Shown: one piece after another, positions 54,504-62,134 of the stretch | How positions within the stretch are numbered: position 1 is the first letter of the stretch | How the letters are laid out: every line of letters begins with the position of its first letter | NCBI RefSeq assembly: GCF_900129505.1 | Contig: NZ_LT670818.1 | Location: 992,001-1,056,000, forward strand | DNA length: 64,000 nucleotides | Origin: Bradyrhizobium erythrophlei | Lineage (GTDB): Bacteria > Pseudomonadota > Alphaproteobacteria > Rhizobiales > Xanthobacteraceae | Direction: 5' to 3' | Position numbers and translations under genes: made by a program | The notes under the pieces: generated by a model | Seen by the model: the letters and a program-made list of their open reading frames with translations, nothing else | What the model was told of the DNA's origin: nothing | Database searches by the model: none

Positions 54504-55508
54504 ATGCCTTCAGGCTCCTCACCCCGCTCCGCGATGGAGATCGCACTGACCAAATTGTCCTCGCCGCGGATCTTCCTGGTGCGAATGCTGGTGTTTCTGG
54601 TGCTGTGCGCGCTGGTCGCGGTCGTGCTCTACAAGCAGATCGTGGTCGCGTTCTTCGCCAATCCCGGCCTCAACGCGCTGATTGGCATGGTGCTCGCGGT
54701 CGGCACCATCCTGTCGTTCCGGCAGGTGATCCGGCTTTATCCCGAGGTCGCCTGGGTCAACAATTTCCGCATCGCCGATCCGGGCCTCGCGGTCGAGCGG
54801 CACCCGACCCTGCTGGCGCCGATGGCGGCGATCCTCGGCGGCGAGCGCACCGGGCGGATGTCGATCTCGCAGCAGACCATGCGGCATCTCCTGGATTCCA
54901 TCGCGACAAGGCTCGACGAGGCGCGCGACATTTCCCGCTACATGACCGGCCTCCTGGTGTTTCTCGGCCTGCTCGGCACCTTCTGGGGCCTGATCGAAAC
55001 CGTGGGCTCGGTCGGCAAGGTGATCGACGGGCTGAAGGTCGGCGGCGACGCCGGCGCGCTGTTCGACACGCTGAAGGAAGGCCTCGCCGCGCCGCTCGGC
55101 GGCATGGGCATTTCGTTTTCATCCTCGCTGTTCGGCCTCGCCGGTTCCCTGATCCTCGGTTTTCTCGACCTGCAGTCGAGCCAGGCGCAGAACCGTTTCT
55201 ATACCGACCTCGAAGACTGGCTTGCCTCCACGGTGCGGGAATATTCCGGCGAGGGCTCAAGCGGCGACGCTTCCGGGGGCGAATTGCAGGCCGTGGTCGA
55301 ACGGTTGCGGTCGACGCTCGAAGAAGGCGGCGCCAGCCGCGGCACCACGGCAGCGATGGCCAATCTCGCCGAGGCGATCCAGGGCCTGGTCGCGCACATG
55401 CGCACCGAGCAGCAGATGATCCGGGAATGGGCCGACGGCCAGGGCGAGCAGAACCGCGAGATCAAGAAACTGCTCGAGCGGCTCGCGCGCCAGCCCGAGA
55501 AGAGTTAG
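54504..55508 (+). CDS. MotA/TolQ/ExbB-like proton-channel family membrane protein
   Basis: 334 codons from MPSGSSPRSAMEIALTKLSS; an upstream in-frame start at 54462 is possible. Three hydrophobic regions (residues about 24-42, 49-66, and the pair 130-152/190-215), with FLGLLGTFWGLIETVGSVGK and AAPLGGMGISFSSSLFGLAG, match the MotA/TolQ/ExbB channel helices. A C-terminal coiled-coil tail (VERLRSTLEEGGASRG to REIKKLLERLARQPE) is unusual for TolQ. It pairs with an OmpA/MotB-like gene downstream, suggesting a flagellum-independent envelope motor. Confidence 0.85.
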   Translation: MPSGSSPRSAMEIALTKLSSPRIFLVRMLVFLVLCALVAVVLYKQIVVAFFANPGLNALIGMVLAVGTILSFRQVIRLYPEVAWVNNFRIADPGLAVERHPTLLAPMAAILGGERTGRMSISQQTMRHLLDSIATRLDEARDISRYMTGLLVFLGLLGTFWGLIETVGSVGKVIDGLKVGGDAGALFDTLKEGLAAPLGGMGISFSSSLFGLAGSLILGFLDLQSSQAQNRFYTDLEDWLASTVREYSGEGSSGDASGGELQAVVERLRSTLEEGGASRGTTAAMANLAEAIQGLVAHMRTEQQMIREWADGQGEQNREIKKLLERLARQPEKS

Positions 55509-55542
55509 TTGGATACGAGACGTTGCAACAGCGGAAGTGCGC

Positions 55543-55645
55543 CGCCTCTCCCTCTGGGAGAGGGTTGGGGTGAGGGGTTACGGTCTATCGATAGTCTGTA
55601 ACCCCTCACCCGGCGCTACGCGCCGACCTCTCCCTGCGGGAGAGG
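55543..55645. repeat. interspersed repeat between the MotA-like and OmpA-like genes
   Basis: GCCTCTCCCTCTGGGAGAGG, then GGGGTTACGGTCTATCGATA and AACCCCTCACCCGGCGCTAC, and CTCTCCCTGCGGGAGAGGC. Several nested inverted repeats, including the TAACCCCTCACC and GGTGAGGGGTTA arms. It could form a stable intercistronic hairpin that sets different levels of the two products. Confidence 0.75.
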
Positions 55646-55672
55646 CTAAGACATTCGCGGAGGATTTTCAAA

Positions 55673-56701
55673 ATGGCCCTCGCCCGTGCCCGCCGCAACG
55701 AAACTGGATTCAATTACTGGCCGGGATTCGTCGACGCGCTGTCGACGCTGGTGCTCTCGATCGTGTTCCTGCTTTCGGTGTTCCTGGTGGTGCAGTTCTT
55801 CCTGTCGCAGCAGATCACCGGCAAGGACAAGGCGCTGGAGCTGCTCAACGCCAAGATCGCGCAGCTCAACGATCTGCTGTCGCTGGAAAAGCTCGGCAAG
55901 ATCAGTCTCGACGACGAAATCTCGCAGCTCCGCGCCGGGCTGGCGACGGCGGAGTCCGAGCGCGATCGCGTCAGGGGGCTCTATGAAGGCCTGGCCGGCG
56001 CCGGCAACGACGCCGCCGGCCGCGCCAACGAACTCAACAAGGCGCTGGATTCCGAGAAAGGCGTATCGGCACGCGCGCTGGCGCAGATCGAAGTGCTGAA
56101 CCAGCAGATCGGCGCGCTGCGCCGCCAGCTCGCGGCGCTCGAAGATGCGCTCAATGCTTCCGAGAAGCGTGACAAGGAATCGCAGAACAAGATCGCCGAT
56201 CTCGGCTCGCGCCTGAACGTCGCGCTGGCGCAGCGGGTGCAGGAATTGTCGCGCTACCGTTCGGAATTCTTCGGCCGCCTGCGCACCATTCTCGGCAACC
56301 GGCCCGACATCAGGATCGTCGGCGACCGCTTTGTCTTCCAGTCGGAAGTATTTTTCGACACCGGACAGGCGGTGCTTTTGCCCGAAGGCCGCGCCGAACT
56401 CGATAATGTGGCGAGCGCCCTGACCGATCTCGACAAGCAGATCCCGAGCGAAATCGCCTGGGTGCTGCGGGTCGACGGCCACACCGACGTGCGACCGATC
56501 AACAGCCCGATCTTCAAGTCGAACTGGGAATTGTCGTCGGCACGCGCGATCTCGGTGGTGCAGTACCTGGTCTCGCTCGGCGTGCCGCCGCAGCGGCTGG
56601 TCGCCGCCGGGTTTGCCGAGTTCCAGCCGCTCGACACCGCCGCCACCGAGGACGCCTACAAGCGCAACCGCCGCATCGAGCTGAAGCTGACGGAACGGTA
56701 A
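55673..56701 (+). CDS. MotB/OmpA-like peptidoglycan-binding membrane protein
   Basis: 342 codons (MALARARRNETGFNYWPGFV), ATG after GGAGGATTTTCAAA. A single membrane helix at about 20-42 (FVDALSTLVLSIVFLLSVFL) bears the Asp expected of a MotB/TolR-type proton site. A long coiled coil follows (about 50-190). A C-terminal OmpA-like domain from about 225 has VLLPEGRAELDNVASALTDL, VDGHTDVRPI and LSSARAISVVQYLVSLGV. It should anchor the channel partner to peptidoglycan. Confidence 0.9.
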   Translation: MALARARRNETGFNYWPGFVDALSTLVLSIVFLLSVFLVVQFFLSQQITGKDKALELLNAKIAQLNDLLSLEKLGKISLDDEISQLRAGLATAESERDRVRGLYEGLAGAGNDAAGRANELNKALDSEKGVSARALAQIEVLNQQIGALRRQLAALEDALNASEKRDKESQNKIADLGSRLNVALAQRVQELSRYRSEFFGRLRTILGNRPDIRIVGDRFVFQSEVFFDTGQAVLLPEGRAELDNVASALTDLDKQIPSEIAWVLRVDGHTDVRPINSPIFKSNWELSSARAISVVQYLVSLGVPPQRLVAAGFAEFQPLDTAATEDAYKRNRRIELKLTER

Positions 56702-57151
56702 GTGGCGGAGACGTTTTACCTTCGTCCCTATCGAAACGACGACGAAGGCGCCGCCATCGAACTGTGGCGGGAAACCTGGCAGCAGGCCTATCCTTCGATC
56801 GATTTTGCCGCGCGGGTGCCGTGGTGGCGCGAGCGCTGGTGCGGCGAACTGGTGCCGAAGGCCGCGATCGTCGTCGCGGAGCAGGACGGCGCACTGGTCG
56901 GATTCGTCACCATCGACGCCTCGGGCTATCTCGATCAGCTGGTGGTCGCTCCAGACCGCTGGGGCTCGAACCTCGCAACCATGCTGGTCGACGAGGCAAA
57001 GCACCGGTCGCCGGATCGCATCACGCTGCTGGTCAACAAAGACAACGCCCGCGCCATTCGGTTTTACCAGCGCAACGGGTTCGTTCATGCCGGCGAGGAC
57101 GTGAATCCGACCTCGGGACGGCCGGTGCTGAAGATGGAGTGGAAGGGGTGA
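56702..57151 (+). CDS. GNAT-family N-acetyltransferase
   Basis: 149 codons from a GTG at 56702, whose first base directly follows the stop of the preceding gene. Acetyl-CoA-binding motif A appears as LDQLVVAPDRWGSNLATMLV, and RAIRFYQRNGFVHAGED is the terminal GNAT motif. The early part (YLRPYRNDDEGAAIELWRET) is typical. Substrate unknown. It appears to be the third gene of the MotA-like/MotB-like unit. Confidence 0.9.
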   Translation: MAETFYLRPYRNDDEGAAIELWRETWQQAYPSIDFAARVPWWRERWCGELVPKAAIVVAEQDGALVGFVTIDASGYLDQLVVAPDRWGSNLATMLVDEAKHRSPDRITLLVNKDNARAIRFYQRNGFVHAGEDVNPTSGRPVLKMEWKG

Positions 57152-57181
57152 TGTTGTCCGCGGCGCAACATCGCACCCCGT

Positions 57182-57282
57182 CGTCATACTCCGCGAAAGC
57201 GGAGTATCCAGTAAACGCCGCCGCGTGAGATAGCATCGAAAAGCCGCGGCGTGCTGGATCGCCCGCCTTCGCGGGCGATGAA
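57182..57282. repeat. REPIN-like pair of inverted palindromes
   Basis: Left CGTCATACTCCGCGAAAGCG continuing GAGTATCCAGTA; right GTGCTGGATCGCCCGCCTTC continuing GCGGGCGATGA, inverted, about 38 bases apart and flanked by AAGCCGCGGC as in the copy at 42791-42893. It lies between convergent GNAT and ABC-exporter genes. Confidence 0.8.
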
Positions 57283-57310
57283 AGCGGTGGAGGGCGTGAC
57301 GGCCTCTGCC

Positions 57311-59179
57311 TCAGACGCCCTCGAACTGCAGCCGCGCCAGCCTGGCATAAAGCCCGTTGGCGGCGACCAGCGAGGCATGGGTACCTTGCTCGACTATGCG
57401 GCCCTGCTCCATCACCATGATGCGGTCGCACGACAAAACGGTGGCAAGCCGATGCGCGATCACCAGCGTGGTGCGGTGGCGCATCAGTTCTTCCAGCGCA
57501 GTCTGCACCAGCGTCTCGCTCTCCGCATCGAGCGACGAGGTCGCCTCATCGAGCAGCAACAGCGGCGCGTCGCGCAAAATCGCGCGCGCGATCGCGATGC
57601 GCTGGCGCTGGCCGCCGGACAGCGTCACGCCGCGTTCGCCGAGCTGCGCCTCGAAGCCGCCGGGCAGCCGGCGGATGAATTCGGTGGCGTGGGCCAGATC
57701 GGCGGCGCGCTCGACCTCGGCATCGCTGGCATCGGGCCGCCCGAACCGGATGTTTTCGCGCGCGCTGGTCGCGAACACCACCGATTCCTGCGGCACCAGC
57801 GCGATGCGCGAACGCAGCTCGCGCGGATCGGCCGCCTTGATCGGCACGCCGTCGAGCGAGATCGTGCCGGTCAGGGGATCGTAGAACCGCAGCAAGAGAT
57901 GAAACAGCGTGCTCTTGCCGGCGCCCGAGGGGCCGACGATGGCGACCTTTTCGCCGGCGCGCACCGAAAGCGAAACGCCGTCGACCGCCATCGCACCCGG
58001 CCGCGTCGGATAGGCAAAGGCGACGTTGTCGAAGCTGACGTCGCCGCGCGCCGGCACCGGCATGGCCAGCGGCGCGGCGGGCGCTGCGACCTGCGATTTG
58101 ACGTGCAGTATCTCGAATAACCGTTCCGCGGCACCCGACGCCGCCGAGACCTCGCCCCAGACTTCGCTGAGCTGGCCGAGGCCCGCGGCCGCAAACGCCG
58201 CATACAGCACGAACTGGCCGAGCCGGCCCGGCGTGATGGTGCCGGCCAGCACGTCGTGCGATCCGATCCACAGGATCGCCACCACGCTGGTAAAGACGAT
58301 GAAGATGATGATGGCGGTCAGCACCGAGCGCGCGCGGGTCGAGGTGCGCGCCGCCTCGTAGGCCTGCTCGACCTCGCCGCCGAAGCGCGCATCCGCCAGC
58401 TTTTCGCTGGTGTAGGCCTGCACGGTGCGGATCGCGCCGACCAGTTCGGACGCATAGGCGGTCGCCTCCGCCAGCGTATCCTGGGCGTTGCGCGACAGCC
58501 GCCGCACCCAGCGCCCGAACGCCACCAGCGGAATCACGATCAGCGGGATCGCCAGCAGCACGAAGCCCGAAAGCCTCGGGCTCGTGATCACCATCATCGC
58601 GCTGGCGCCGAAGAACAGCATCAGGTTGCGCAGCGCGATCGAGACCGAGGCGCCGACCGCGGATTTGAGCTGGGTGGTGTCGGCGGTCAGCCGCGAGATC
58701 AGTTCGCCCGAGCGCGAGGAATCGAAGAAGGCCGGCGACAGCGACATCAGATGCGCGAACACGTCGCGCCTGAGATCGGCGACGATGCGCTCGCCGATGG
58801 TCATCACCAGATAGTACCGCGACGCGCTGGCGCCCGCCAATAACGCGACCACCACGATCATCACGCCGAAATAGCTGTTGATCAGCGCGATGCCTTCGGC
58901 GGAGAAGCCGAAATCGATGATCCGCCGCACCGCGACCGGCACCACCAGTGTCGTGATCGCGGCGACCGTCAGCGCGATCAGAGCGAGAAAGGCGCGTCCG
59001 CGATACCGCCCGACGTAAGGTGCCAGCGCCAGCAGCGGCCGAAGCCGCGCGGGGCGTTTGGCAGGCGGCGCGCTCGGTTGTGTTTCGATGGCGGACGCGT
59101 CGGATGACCCCGCCCCGCGCGGTGGCGTTTCGCCGGGGGCCTTTTCAAGCCCGTCTTCAAGCCGTTCCACTGCGCTCAT
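57311..59179 (-). CDS. ABC exporter, fused permease-ATPase (MsbA/ABCB-like)
   Basis: 622 codons. The N-terminal 45 residues are polar. Six membrane helices lie between about 50 and 350 ([20 protein letters not shown] at the start, VDAL-type coupling regions such as [20 protein letters not shown]). The ATPase has Walker [21 protein letters not shown], the Q-loop region [12 protein letters not shown], signature [18 protein letters not shown], Walker [17 protein letters not shown] and the H-loop [13 protein letters not shown]. It functions as a homodimer and probably exports lipid or drug. Substrate not assignable. Confidence 0.96.
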   Translation of the reverse strand: MSAVERLEDGLEKAPGETPPRGAGSSDASAIETQPSAPPAKRPARLRPLLALAPYVGRYRGRAFLALIALTVAAITTLVVPVAVRRIIDFGFSAEGIALINSYFGVMIVVVALLAGASASRYYLVMTIGERIVADLRRDVFAHLMSLSPAFFDSSRSGELISRLTADTTQLKSAVGASVSIALRNLMLFFGASAMMVITSPRLSGFVLLAIPLIVIPLVAFGRWVRRLSRNAQDTLAEATAYASELVGAIRTVQAYTSEKLADARFGGEVEQAYEAARTSTRARSVLTAIIIFIVFTSVVAILWIGSHDVLAGTITPGRLGQFVLYAAFAAAGLGQLSEVWGEVSAASGAAERLFEILHVKSQVAAPAAPLAMPVPARGDVSFDNVAFAYPTRPGAMAVDGVSLSVRAGEKVAIVGPSGAGKSTLFHLLLRFYDPLTGTISLDGVPIKAADPRELRSRIALVPQESVVFATSARENIRFGRPDASDAEVERAADLAHATEFIRRLPGGFEAQLGERGVTLSGGQRQRIAIARAILRDAPLLLLDEATSSLDAESETLVQTALEELMRHRTTLVIAHRLATVLSCDRIMVMEQGRIVEQGTHASLVAANGLYARLARLQFEGV

Positions 59180-59355
59180 GGGATTTGAACCATTCTATCT
59201 GCCGTCTCCCAGATAGGCCGCGCTGCCCGCGGAGGCAAATCCGTATGATCCCAGAGATCGCTGGCTTGTTTTGGGGGGCCTAAAGCGTTATAGAGCGGCG
59301 CAAATCCGTCCCCGCACAATCGATTTTTAGGCGCCGGCGCGCCAGAGGATATGTC

Positions 59356-59583
59356 ATGAAAGCCGAAATTCACCCGGATTATCATATGATTACGGTCGTG
59401 ATGACCGACGGGACCGAGTACCAGACCCGCTCGACCTGGGGCAAGCAAGGCGAGAAGCTGAACCTCGATATCGACTCCAAGTCGCATCCGGCCTGGACCG
59501 GCGGTACCCAGCAGATGCTCGATCGCGGCGGCCGCGTCTCGCGGTTCCAGAAGAAGTTTTCGGGCTTTCTCAAAAAGGATTGA
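59356..59583 (+). CDS. rpmE: 50S ribosomal protein L31
   Basis: 75 codons ([20 protein letters not shown]). It matches L31 with the [20 protein letters not shown] middle and the FQKKFSGF end. It lacks the CxxC zinc cysteines, the normal state in Bradyrhizobium-type L31. It diverges from the ABC exporter and is followed by a strong terminator. Confidence 0.97.
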   Translation: MKAEIHPDYHMITVVMTDGTEYQTRSTWGKQGEKLNLDIDSKSHPAWTGGTQQMLDRGGRVSRFQKKFSGFLKKD

Positions 59584-59615
59584 GGCCTCACCCTCTCCTT
59601 CGCGGACTGATCAAG

Positions 59616-59647
59616 AAAAAACGCCCTGGCAGGCCGGGGCGTTTTTT
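59616..59647 (+). terminator. intrinsic terminator after rpmE
   Basis: AAAAAACGCCCTGG... pairs with the GGGGCGTTTTTT on its right, an 11- to 12-bp stem with T-run on the plus strand and A-run on the left. It should also act on the minus strand for the convergent DUF1465 gene. Confidence 0.9.
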
Positions 59648-59669
59648 CGTGCGGTGGTGTCGGGTTAAA

Positions 59670-60182
59670 TTACTGCTCGAACGCCGCCTTCAGGCGGTTG
59701 AGCTGCGGCACCAGCGGATTGCCGATCGCGGTGCGCTCGGTCGGTGGGGTATGGATGGTGCTATCCAACCGTCGGACCTTGCTCTGCAGCGCCATCGAAC
59801 GCGCGATCAGCTCCTGCAACTGTTCCGGCAGCTTTTCGACCATCTCCTCCGGGCCGGGATCGGCGGCGGAGAGCTTGACCTTGGTCTTTTCGCGATTGGC
59901 CTGGCTGAGCGTCATCTCGCCTTCCTTCACCGCGCGATGCAGCAAGAGCCAGGAGGCCAACTGCATCAGGCGGGTGGTCAGCCGCATGCTTTCGGTCGCG
60001 TAGGTGAGGCTGACGGCACGGTCGAGCGCCTTGGCTTCGGTGCGGCCGGCCCCGTCGAGATAGGCCGCGGTCTCCTCGACCAGGTCCATGCCTTCCCGGA
60101 ACAGGGTACCGAACGCCGCGGAATTGGTAAGCCGCTCACTGAATTGTACGAGAGCTGTTTCGCCTTGCGAACGGTCCGACAT
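59670..60182 (-). CDS. DUF1465-family protein
   Basis: 170 codons from MSDRSQGETALVQFSERLTN; an in-frame ATG 105 bases upstream is less likely. It matches alphaproteobacterial DUF1465 proteins (FREGMDLVEETAAYLDGAGR, TYATESMRLTTRLMQLASWL and EELQELIARSMALQSKVRRL-type segments). The Caulobacter member of this family is the cell-cycle regulator SciP-unrelated, so no role is assigned here. All helical. Confidence 0.88.
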   Translation of the reverse strand: MSDRSQGETALVQFSERLTNSAAFGTLFREGMDLVEETAAYLDGAGRTEAKALDRAVSLTYATESMRLTTRLMQLASWLLLHRAVKEGEMTLSQANREKTKVKLSAADPGPEEMVEKLPEQLQELIARSMALQSKVRRLDSTIHTPPTERTAIGNPLVPQLNRLKAAFEQ

Positions 60183-60338
60183 GGTTAACGCCTCACGCCA
60201 CTGATTACGCTGGGCCGGCTTTGCAAACGCGCCGGGCTTTATGATGAACAAATCATTGCGCGCCCGGACACGAGAGTCCAGCCGCAAGCCTGATTATGGT
60301 TTCCAGCGTGGTGAGGAAGACGCCAAAAGCAAGGCACC

Positions 60339-60366
60339 AAAAAAGAGCCGCCGTTTCCGGCGGCTT
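60339..60366 (-). terminator. minus-strand intrinsic terminator
   Basis: On the minus strand, AAAGCCGCCGGAAACGGCGG continues CTCTTTTTT: an eight-base-pair stem (AGCCGCCG with CGGCGGCT) and a T-run. It lies about 350 bases downstream of the DUF1192 gene. Confidence 0.8.
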
Positions 60367-60573
60367 TGAAGTTGATAACAGGGAGGCGTCAAACAGAGTG
60401 GACAGGAGCCACTCGGTGTCCAAACGAGGACAAGCCCAGTCATAGACGAGAAAGCTTAATCGATCGTAAACGAGCGATTTTTTTAAGCCTTCATTTGCCA
60501 TGTCGGCCATTGGCCGAGCACGGGACACGATCGCCGCACTGCGCCGTTGGCGGATGCGACGCTCTCACACCGC

Positions 60574-60693
60574 GTCGTCCCGGCGAACGCCGGGACCCAT
60601 AACCACACGTGCTCATTCTTGAAGAAGGTCTCTCCCACCATCGCCCAAGCGACGGGTCACGGCGTATGGATCCCGGCGTTCGCCGGGACGACG
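60574..60693. repeat. REPIN-like pair, second palindrome family
   Basis: Left CGTCGTCCCGGCGAACGCCG continuing GGACCCATA, and right TATGGATCCCGGCGTTCGCC continuing GGGACGACG, in inverted orientation about 63 bases apart. Different core from the elements at 42.8 and 57.2 kb. Confidence 0.8.
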
Positions 60694-60720
60694 TGGCGAG
60701 GGATCACGCCCTCGACGGGT

Positions 60721-60912
60721 CTACGTTTTGAAAAAACTGTTCGCCGCATCCTTGGACGCGCGCTTTTTGGCCATCGCGACCTGCAGCCGCTCGATCTCCG
60801 AATTCATCAGCGCGATGCGCTCGGTCAATTCCTCGACCGACAAGAGCGACAGGTCCTGCCCGATCTCGTGGGTGACTTTCTTCCTCGGCTTGTCGTCGTC
60901 CTCGATCGCCAT
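60721..60912 (-). CDS. DUF1192-family small protein
   Basis: 63 codons from MAIEDDDKPRKKVTHEIGQD; earlier in-frame starts would cross the promoter of the divergent gene. It carries the DUF1192 core LSLLSVEELTERIALMNSEI then ERLQ, and ends in a basic AKKRASKDAANSFF tail. These short coiled-coil proteins are conserved in Rhizobiales and often lie next to this quinone oxidoreductase. Function unknown. Confidence 0.9.
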   Translation of the reverse strand: MAIEDDDKPRKKVTHEIGQDLSLLSVEELTERIALMNSEIERLQVAMAKKRASKDAANSFFKT

Positions 60913-61015
60913 GCGTTGTCCTCGCGTGTTCGAGCTTCCCGAGAGTCGGTTGCCAGCCGCAGCGCGGCTGGCTAACAAGTGCCGCCCCATTCTCAGCGTT
61001 TCGCAAGGACAAATC

Positions 61016-62014
61016 ATGGAAAAGCTGCCCGCGCAAATGACCGTTGTCGGCATCAGCAAGCCCGGCGGCCCCGAGGTGCTCGTTCCCGAAAGCCGCCCGG
61101 TGCCCTCGCCCGGCCCGGGCGAAATCCTGATCAGGATTGCCGCGGCTGGCGTGAACCGCCCCGACGTCGCGCAGCGCTCCGGCTCCTATCCGCCGCCGCC
61201 CGGCGCCAGCGATTTGCCGGGGCTCGAAGTGGCCGGCGAAGTCGCCGCGGTCGGCGCGGGCTCAACCCGGCACAAGATCGGCGACAAGGTGATGTCGCTG
61301 GTGGCCGGTGGCGGCTATGCGCAATACTGCATCGCGCAAGATGCCCAGGCGATGGCGGTGCCGCCGGCGCTGTCGATGCAGGAGGCCGGCGCCACCCCCG
61401 AAACCCTGATGACGGTCTGGCACAATGTGTTCGAGCGCGGCGGGCTGAAGCCCGGCGAGACGCTCCTGATCCATGGCGGCTCGTCCGGCATCGGCACCAT
61501 GGCGATCCAGCTCGCCAAGGCGTTCGGTTCCAAGGTGATCGTCACCGTCGGGTCGAAAGACAAGGCCGACGCCTGTCTGAAGCTCGGCGCCGACCGCGCC
61601 ATCAATTACAAGACCGAGGATTTTGTCACTGAAGTTAAGACCGCCACGGATGGCGCGGGTGTCCAGCTCATCCTCGACATGGTCGGCGGCGACTACATCG
61701 AGCGCAACTACGAAGCTGCCGCGGTCGACGGCCGCATCGTTCAGATTGCGGTGCTCGGCGGCCCCAAGGCCACCGTCAATTTTGCCAAGCTGATGGTCAA
61801 GAGGCTGCACCATACCGGCTCGACGCTGCGCCCCCGTAGCAATGCGGATAAGGCGGCGATGGTCGCGGCGATCGAGGCCAAGGTCATGCCGTTATTGCGG
61901 CAGGGACGCATAAAGCCCCTGATGGACAGCACATTCCCGTTGGAAAAGGCCGCCGACGCACACCGGCGCATGGAGAGCAGCGAACATATTGGCAAAATTG
62001 TGTTGACCGTTTAG
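61016..62014 (+). CDS. NAD(P)H-quinone oxidoreductase, PIG3/zinc-independent MDR type
   Basis: 332 codons from MEKLPAQMTVVGISKPGGPE. GroES-like N-terminal domain (GEILIRIAAAGVNRPDVAQR, GSYPPPPGASDLPGLEVAGE) and Rossmann domain (LLIHGGSSGIGTMAIQLAKA). The zinc ligands of true alcohol dehydrogenases are absent, and the order matches the TP53I3/PIG3 quinone-reductase family. It reduces quinones with NADPH. Divergent from DUF1192. Confidence 0.93.
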   Translation: MEKLPAQMTVVGISKPGGPEVLVPESRPVPSPGPGEILIRIAAAGVNRPDVAQRSGSYPPPPGASDLPGLEVAGEVAAVGAGSTRHKIGDKVMSLVAGGGYAQYCIAQDAQAMAVPPALSMQEAGATPETLMTVWHNVFERGGLKPGETLLIHGGSSGIGTMAIQLAKAFGSKVIVTVGSKDKADACLKLGADRAINYKTEDFVTEVKTATDGAGVQLILDMVGGDYIERNYEAAAVDGRIVQIAVLGGPKATVNFAKLMVKRLHHTGSTLRPRSNADKAAMVAAIEAKVMPLLRQGRIKPLMDSTFPLEKAADAHRRMESSEHIGKIVLTV

Positions 62015-62134
62015 CGCTTCGCAAACCAAGGGCGACCGGAAACCCTTTGATTTCCTTCGCTTTCATGTCATTTATCCGGGCACGACGGGTGTTCGCTTCG
62101 CCCGGGAACGTTCGTTGATCGCGGAGTACTGACA

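Larger units (their letters stand above)
60183..60720. other. 538-base spacer with a terminator and a REPIN-like pair
   Basis: No supported gene. It contains the minus-strand terminator at 60339-60366 and inverted palindromes at 60574-60602 and 60664-60693. Confidence 0.5.

Noticed and set aside
55646..57187. 513-codon minus-strand frame opposite the OmpA-like and GNAT genes
   Set aside because: Antisense shadow. The plus-strand genes have clear motifs and ribosome sites.
60253..60528. 91-codon minus-strand frame with a hydrophobic middle
   Set aside because: It runs through the terminator at 60339-60366 and has no family resemblance.
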